Notes under the pieces: generated by a model
Databases searched by the model: none
Seen by the model: only the letters and a program-made list of their open reading frames with translations
What the model was told of the DNA's origin: nothing
Made by a program: the position numbers and the translations under genes
Shown here: one piece after another, positions 28,148 to 31,053 of the stretch
Layout of the letters: every line of letters begins with the position of its first letter
Position numbering within the stretch: the first letter of the stretch is position 1
Source of the DNA: a virus
Reading direction: 5' to 3' (one strand)
Length of the DNA: 31,053 bases
IMG/VR virus record: IMGVR_UViG_3300003314_000005
Location: 1 to 31,053 of that record

Positions 28148-28579
28148 TCATTGGGCGTAGACGACTTTGTAGCCGTCAAGACGAACTCGGACATACCCAT
28201 CCCCATACCTTCCCGGGGGATCTACCTGTTCGACGTTCAATTCATCGTATCCAGTCCATTCGACCGTCTCAAGAACTTCCTCGATGACCCTTCCAATCTG
28301 TTCCTTGTAGCTCTCTGAGGCGAGGTAGGTTACATCCGGTTTCCCCTCCCTCAGCTTGACTACTCGTTCCACGTCACATCGAGTGTATCGCTGCTCTTCA
28401 CAGACCCACTCTTTGTGGCGTGGTCCTTCGTGATAGTAACAGATTTCGCCGAACATCGCTGCCCCATCCTCGAAGATTGGATAATCATCAGTCGGTTCCC
28501 ACTCGTGTTCGTGGGAATGATCTGGCGGATTGAAGTAATCCTCTCCGCCTGTCACCCCCGGTGGGTAGTTGCCGCTCAT
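28148..28579 (-). CDS. Hypothetical protein with His/Cys-rich middle (143 aa)
   Basis: The N-terminus is Pro/Gly/His-rich (DHSHEHEW); ICYYHEGPRHKEWVCEEQ then RYTRCD gives possible Cys/His metal ligands; the C-terminal half looks alpha/beta (YKEQIGRVIEEVLE, YVRVRLDGYKVVYAQ). No family recognised. Last gene of the right-hand accessory operon. Confidence 0.7.
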   Translation of the reverse strand: MSGNYPPGVTGGEDYFNPPDHSHEHEWEPTDDYPIFEDGAAMFGEICYYHEGPRHKEWVCEEQRYTRCDVERVVKLREGKPDVTYLASESYKEQIGRVIEEVLETVEWTGYDELNVEQVDPPGRYGDGYVRVRLDGYKVVYAQ

Positions 28580-28773
28580 TTTTCTTCCTCATCATCAATA
28601 GCCTCTGCCACTTCTCGGATAGCTTCAGCTACATCACGAATTGAGGCGGCTATTTCAATACCAATCGCACAGTACATCGTCCCTTTTGATTTATTCTTAA
28701 AACGTTTCGGGAAATTCTTCTTTATCTCTTTAACACGCTCCCTGACCTCTGAGTGTGGTGTTTTTCCAATCAT
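28576..28773 (-). CDS. Basic-to-acidic helical protein (65 aa)
   Basis: The N-terminal half is strongly basic (VKEIKKNFPKRFKNKSKG), the C-terminal half an amphipathic acidic helix (IRDVAEAIREVAEAIDDEEE) with a repeated AEAI unit. Basic charge is unusual here and suggests nucleic-acid contact. ATGA overlap with the next gene. Confidence 0.65.
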   Translation of the reverse strand: MIGKTPHSEVRERVKEIKKNFPKRFKNKSKGTMYCAIGIEIAASIRDVAEAIREVAEAIDDEEEK

Positions 28774-28776
28774 TGT

Positions 28777-29304
28777 CTAAACTCCCGCTTCTTTCGTCTT
28801 TGGCGTTGACTGAGATCCAGTCCCCTCGATCCAACTCCAGTAGATGTTCTCGACTTCCTCAGCGTATCCCTCCTCAATGTAGATATTCCCATATTGGGAG
28901 AAGACCGCCGGAGCTGGGAGATTAATCTCGCCGGACAAGACCAGCCGCTTGAACCGCTTCTTGTCGTGGTAATCATACCGCCACCCTGAGAGGCCCACAC
29001 TCTCCATCTCAGAGCTTTCGTAGAACGTCCCTCGGTAGGACACCTCGTCGGTCTTCATCGCCGAGGCAGACTCCCCAACGGCCAGCAGTTCGAGCGCAGT
29101 CCGGAGGGGAGTCCCTTCGTAATCCCGCTCCCAGAATTGATGCCCCCACATCCCCTCTCCAGTTTCAACGTAGTGCTTGAACACCTTCCCGTCGTAGGAC
29201 ATAATCCCGGTGACTGTCCCATCCGGAAGCACTCCTTTGTAGTCCGTTCCGTACCCCTCGATAGCGAATTCTCGATCAGTCAGCTTGTCTTCTTCTTTTA
29301 CCAT
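28777..29304 (-). CDS. Hypothetical protein (175 aa)
   Basis: Strand- and aromatic-rich (YGTDYKGVLPDGTVTGIMSY, GMWGHQFWERDY, YGNIYIEEGYAEEVENIYW). No domain recognised. Overlaps the 37-aa zinc protein by seven bases. C-terminus is Thr/Lys-rich and probably disordered. Confidence 0.7.
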   Translation of the reverse strand: MVKEEDKLTDREFAIEGYGTDYKGVLPDGTVTGIMSYDGKVFKHYVETGEGMWGHQFWERDYEGTPLRTALELLAVGESASAMKTDEVSYRGTFYESSEMESVGLSGWRYDYHDKKRFKRLVLSGEINLPAPAVFSQYGNIYIEEGYAEEVENIYWSWIEGTGSQSTPKTKEAGV

Positions 29305-29411
29305 TCGTATCGACCTCCTCCGAGGCTACTTGTCTGACATTCAGTACACGTATCACCCATTCGTGGGACAGAATTGTTACATCCCATCTGAGAGCATTTT
29401 ATAACTGGCAT
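29298..29411 (-). CDS. Zinc-knuckle microprotein (37 aa)
   Basis: The start ATG at 29411 is set by the TAATG overlap with the 50-aa gene; the longer open frame upstream is spurious. MPVIKCSQMGCNNSVPRMGD then TCTECQ: CX4C and CX2C knuckles. Confidence 0.55.
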   Translation of the reverse strand: MPVIKCSQMGCNNSVPRMGDTCTECQTSSLGGGRYEW

Positions 29412-29563
29412 TAGTATTCCTCCATTCCGACAGCGCAAGCGAAACAGGGAACAGCTGAGTTGATGCTGTACCAAGTTCCACAATCAGGACATTGCTGGAC
29501 GTTTCCTTCACCGTAGATTTCTAACGCTTCTTCTTTCGGTCGAGGGGGAGATTGTCGTTTCAT
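29411..29563 (-). CDS. Zinc-ribbon microprotein (50 aa)
   Basis: Basic N-terminus MKRQSPPRPKEEALEIYGEG, then QCPDCGTWYSINSAVPCFAC: two CxxC knuckles 14 residues apart. Starts right behind the 76-aa gene. Confidence 0.65.
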   Translation of the reverse strand: MKRQSPPRPKEEALEIYGEGNVQQCPDCGTWYSINSAVPCFACAVGMEEY

Positions 29564-29794
29564 TCACTCCTCCTCAATGGAGTGAACCGGCGAGTTCCCC
29601 TTCAGACGGTCAAACTCCTTGTCGATATACGACTCCATCTCACCCAACGCCGCTTCAACACAGTCCATCGCAGCATCCTCACGACCAGCGTTGTACCGCT
29701 CTTCGTCGTGAAGCATCTGCGCTTCCTTCAGGTGGTGGATCGCACTTTCCAGCTCGGTCAGCTCGTCGTGGGGATCTTCAGGCGTGTCGGGCAT
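29564..29794 (-). CDS. Acidic coiled-coil protein (76 aa)
   Basis: ATG at 29794 preferred over a TTG two codons earlier. MPDTPEDPHDELTELESAIH... continues as heptad-like helices (AIHHLKEAQMLHDEERY, AALGEMESYIDKEFDRL). Likely a small helical bundle; function unknown. Confidence 0.65.
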   Translation of the reverse strand: MPDTPEDPHDELTELESAIHHLKEAQMLHDEERYNAGREDAAMDCVEAALGEMESYIDKEFDRLKGNSPVHSIEEE

Positions 29795-30071
29795 TGTCAA
29801 TACAGGAATCGCACATCGAGTTGTTCGGACCAGGAGTTACGTTACCACAATCGCTCACATTCACACAATCCGGATGCTCTACCTCCTCTTCCCCACCGTA
29901 GTCTGAATGGCTCGTTTGAATCTCGAACTTCCGCATCCAGTAGGAAATGGTGGGAGGAGTGACCTCGTAGCCATTCTCGGTGAAGTGTTCAGCTATTTCA
30001 CTCTGAGTTTTCTCAGCATAGAGGGAGCGGAGCTTCTCTTCGTCTTTCCATGGTTCTTTCTCACTCATCAA
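29778..30071 (-). CDS. Helix-turn-helix plus zinc-knuckle protein (97 aa)
   Basis: Residues about 10-50 (LRSLYAEKTQSEIAEHF, VTPPTISYWMRKFEI) look like a resolvase/transposase-type HTH; the C-terminus has CVNVSDCG...NSMCDSC, a CX5C/CX2C zinc site. A candidate small transcription factor. Overlaps the next gene by 17 bases. Confidence 0.75.
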   Translation of the reverse strand: MMSEKEPWKDEEKLRSLYAEKTQSEIAEHFTENGYEVTPPTISYWMRKFEIQTSHSDYGGEEEVEHPDCVNVSDCGNVTPGPNNSMCDSCIDNARHA

Positions 30072-30249
30072 GCCACCCAGCTTCTTCAGCGCAGTTAGGA
30101 CAGAGTACCATTCTCATCGGTTGAACCATTCGGGAATACCTTTCATCGTGACGGGTGAGCTTCTCACCACAGCCACCATCACAAGAGATCCCGATTGGCT
30201 CAAGACCGAGCCTCTCCTCAACTCGATCAAGAGCGTCAGAAAGGCTCAT
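30061..30249 (-). CDS. Zinc-ribbon protein (62 aa)
   Basis: N-terminal helix MSLSDALDRVEERLGLEP, then SCDGGCGEKLTRHD...VLCPNCAEEAGW: two Cys pairs about 20 residues apart, a treble-clef or zinc ribbon. Overlaps the HTH gene and the 43-aa gene. Confidence 0.7.
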   Translation of the reverse strand: MSLSDALDRVEERLGLEPIGISCDGGCGEKLTRHDERYSRMVQPMRMVLCPNCAEEAGWLDE

Positions 30250-30377
30250 TCTAACTCCCCATCGTCTTCTCTTCGGTCGAACTTAGCCAGTCGGTCGGGA
30301 AGGGATGAGTCGGGAGTAACGATACGCGCCGACATTCCAATAGCAACCGCTTGGTTTCTTTCGCTACGACTGCTCAT
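30246..30377 (-). CDS. Hypothetical microprotein (43 aa)
   Basis: ATG at 30377 chosen since it overlaps the 97-aa stop (ATGA). MSSRSERNQAVAIGMSARIV then acidic/basic mixed tail (LPDRLAKFDRREDDGELE). Unknown function. Confidence 0.5.
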   Translation of the reverse strand: MSSRSERNQAVAIGMSARIVTPDSSLPDRLAKFDRREDDGELE

Positions 30378-30667
30378 GCTGCTGCCGCCGGGTGGCCCTT
30401 CGTAGTCGTCGAGGATTCCACCGTTCCCCACTCCATTATCTCCCGAGCCATCTGGTCGATTGTATCTCGCCCGTCGAGGAACATCACGTTGACCAGCAGC
30501 GACTTTACGTCAGAGAGCGACGGGAAGTTCACGTCGCCGGAGAAATCGTTTACAGCCTTGCTCACGCGGTCTTCATTGAACGCCGTCACCAGTTCAGAGG
30601 CTACCTCTCGTGCCTCGTTCCATGCTTCCAACTGTTCGAGGTATCGTCCGTGTAGTCCGTTATTCAT
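30374..30667 (-). CDS. Hypothetical helical protein (97 aa)
   Basis: MNNGLHGRYLEQLEAWNEAR..., all-helical, with VKSLLVNVMFLDGRDTIDQM. C-terminal TTTKGHPAAAA. Coupled on both sides. No family recognised. Confidence 0.7.
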   Translation of the reverse strand: MNNGLHGRYLEQLEAWNEAREVASELVTAFNEDRVSKAVNDFSGDVNFPSLSDVKSLLVNVMFLDGRDTIDQMAREIMEWGTVESSTTTKGHPAAAA

Positions 30668-30848
30668 TTTCTTCCTCCAGCGTCACGTCTTCTGCCAGGA
30701 TTGGTGTGAGAAACTTCATCGAAGCAGGCTTCTCCATAAGTCGAAGCTTCCGGCAGAGAGTCCGCTTTCTACCCTCGTCGGTTCCATACTCATCTGCCAG
30801 AAATTCGACCTTCAGTTCAACAGTCGCCTTTTGGCTTTTCATCGGCAT
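30660..30848 (-). CDS. Hypothetical protein (62 aa)
   Basis: MPMKSQKATVELKVEFLADE then KRTLCRKLRLMEKPASMKFL: strand, basic helix, acidic tail. TAATG overlap with the zinc protein upstream fixes the start at 30848. Confidence 0.65.
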   Translation of the reverse strand: MPMKSQKATVELKVEFLADEYGTDEGRKRTLCRKLRLMEKPASMKFLTPILAEDVTLEEENE

Positions 30849-30985
30849 TAGTTATTCTTCAAGCAGTTTTCACAGAGAAGTTCTGATCCCTCTGTCTGTT
30901 CACTCGTTCGAGTCCAACTATCCCCGATCTTCGCGGCAACAATCAGTCCGATTAGGTGATTACCGCATAAGTGGCACTCCGTCAC
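30848..30985 (-). CDS. Zinc-ribbon microprotein, GTG start (45 aa)
   Basis: MTECHLCGNHLIGLIVAAKI...ELLCENCLKNN: CHLC and CENC knuckles about 34 residues apart. GTG overlaps the upstream stop as GTGA. Confidence 0.6.
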   Translation of the reverse strand: MTECHLCGNHLIGLIVAAKIGDSWTRTSEQTEGSELLCENCLKNN

Positions 30986-31053
30986 GCCGTGATTGGACTG
31001 GCATGGCGAGGCCGGTGATTGTTGATCTCTCGAACGCCGAAGGCTTCCAGCAT
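30982..31053 (-). CDS. C-terminal end of a gene running off the window
   Basis: Open to the window edge; visible residues MLEAFGVREINNHRPRHASP then ITA. The ATG lies on the last three bases, so it may be internal. Too short to identify. Confidence 0.4.
   Translation of the reverse strand: MLEAFGVREINNHRPRHASPITA

Larger units (their letters stand above)
963..29579. repeat. Dispersed short motif CCACCTCAATG / CTCAWTGAG
   Basis: The 11-mer CCACCTCAATG occurs seven times exactly (1358, 5378, 6520 and 26164 on plus; 3519, 4988 and 13157 on minus). The full palindrome CTCAWTGAG occurs at 7221, 10578, 14926, 15272, 19003, 22219, 23112, 24045 and 26222. The 7-mer CTCAATG/CATTGAG was counted by eye about 48 times, where about 4 are expected for random sequence. 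Both orientations are used and genic and intergenic copies occur. Confidence 0.65.

Overview
The window reads as part of the early/replication region of a tailed virus (Caudoviricetes-type) of haloarchaea, or of an integrated relative. The evidence is strongly acidic predicted proteins, archaeal-style genes (family B DNA polymerase, archaeo-eukaryotic primase, ERCC4-type nuclease), TATA-like promoters instead of bacterial ones, dense stop/start-overlapping operons, many tiny zinc-binding proteins, and a tyrosine integrase beside the 3' half of a haloarchaeal-type tRNA-Gly. The gene set recalls haloviruses of the HVTV-1/HCTV-1 kind. No capsid, tail or terminase gene is visible here.

Layout. 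1-2.5 kb: the 3' part of a class II ribonucleotide reductase (+), a tRNA-Arg(UCU) with an unusual insertion (-), and a small gene. 2.7-4.0 kb: tRNA-Gly 3' half (probable att site) and integrase (+). 4.0-6.5 kb (-): a 171-aa protein, the RNA ligase RtcB, two zinc microproteins and a GIY-YIG nuclease, ending at a terminator hairpin. 6.7-9.3 kb (-): an intron-bearing tRNA, then ThyX, small proteins, a Tat lipoprotein, dCTP deaminase and a membrane microprotein. 9.4-16.9 kb (-): zinc-ribbon proteins, a DUF6378-like protein, a Cas4/RecB-like nuclease, many microproteins, a DpdA-like transglycosylase and DNA polymerase B. 17.0-20.8 kb (-): AAA+ ATPase, AEP primase, Mre11-like phosphoesterase. 20.9-22.2 kb (-): a large acidic protein plus two small ones. 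22.3-25.4 kb (-): a mixed array of tRNAs, aberrant tRNA-like genes, RNA hairpins, small membrane proteins and an SPFH protein. 25.5-27.8 kb: C2H2 zinc-finger protein (+), LAGLIDADG-type protein (-), a 161-aa protein and an ERCC4 nuclease (+). 28.1-31.05 kb (-): accessory small proteins.

How it fits together. RNR, Dcd and ThyX supply dNTPs and dTMP; primase, AAA+ ATPase and PolB replicate; Cas4-like, Mre11-like and ERCC4-like nucleases process ends and junctions; the DpdA-like protein may place a 7-deazaguanine in the DNA. The virus carries its own tRNAs, several interrupted or malformed, together with RtcB, the enzyme that joins tRNA halves. Five copies of one intergenic element (core CTTAAAGATACCG next to a TATA-like box) sit at operon boundaries and look like a shared early promoter/operator. 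A further signal is the motif CCACCTCAATG / CTCAWTGAG, scattered about every 650 bp inside and outside genes, far above chance.
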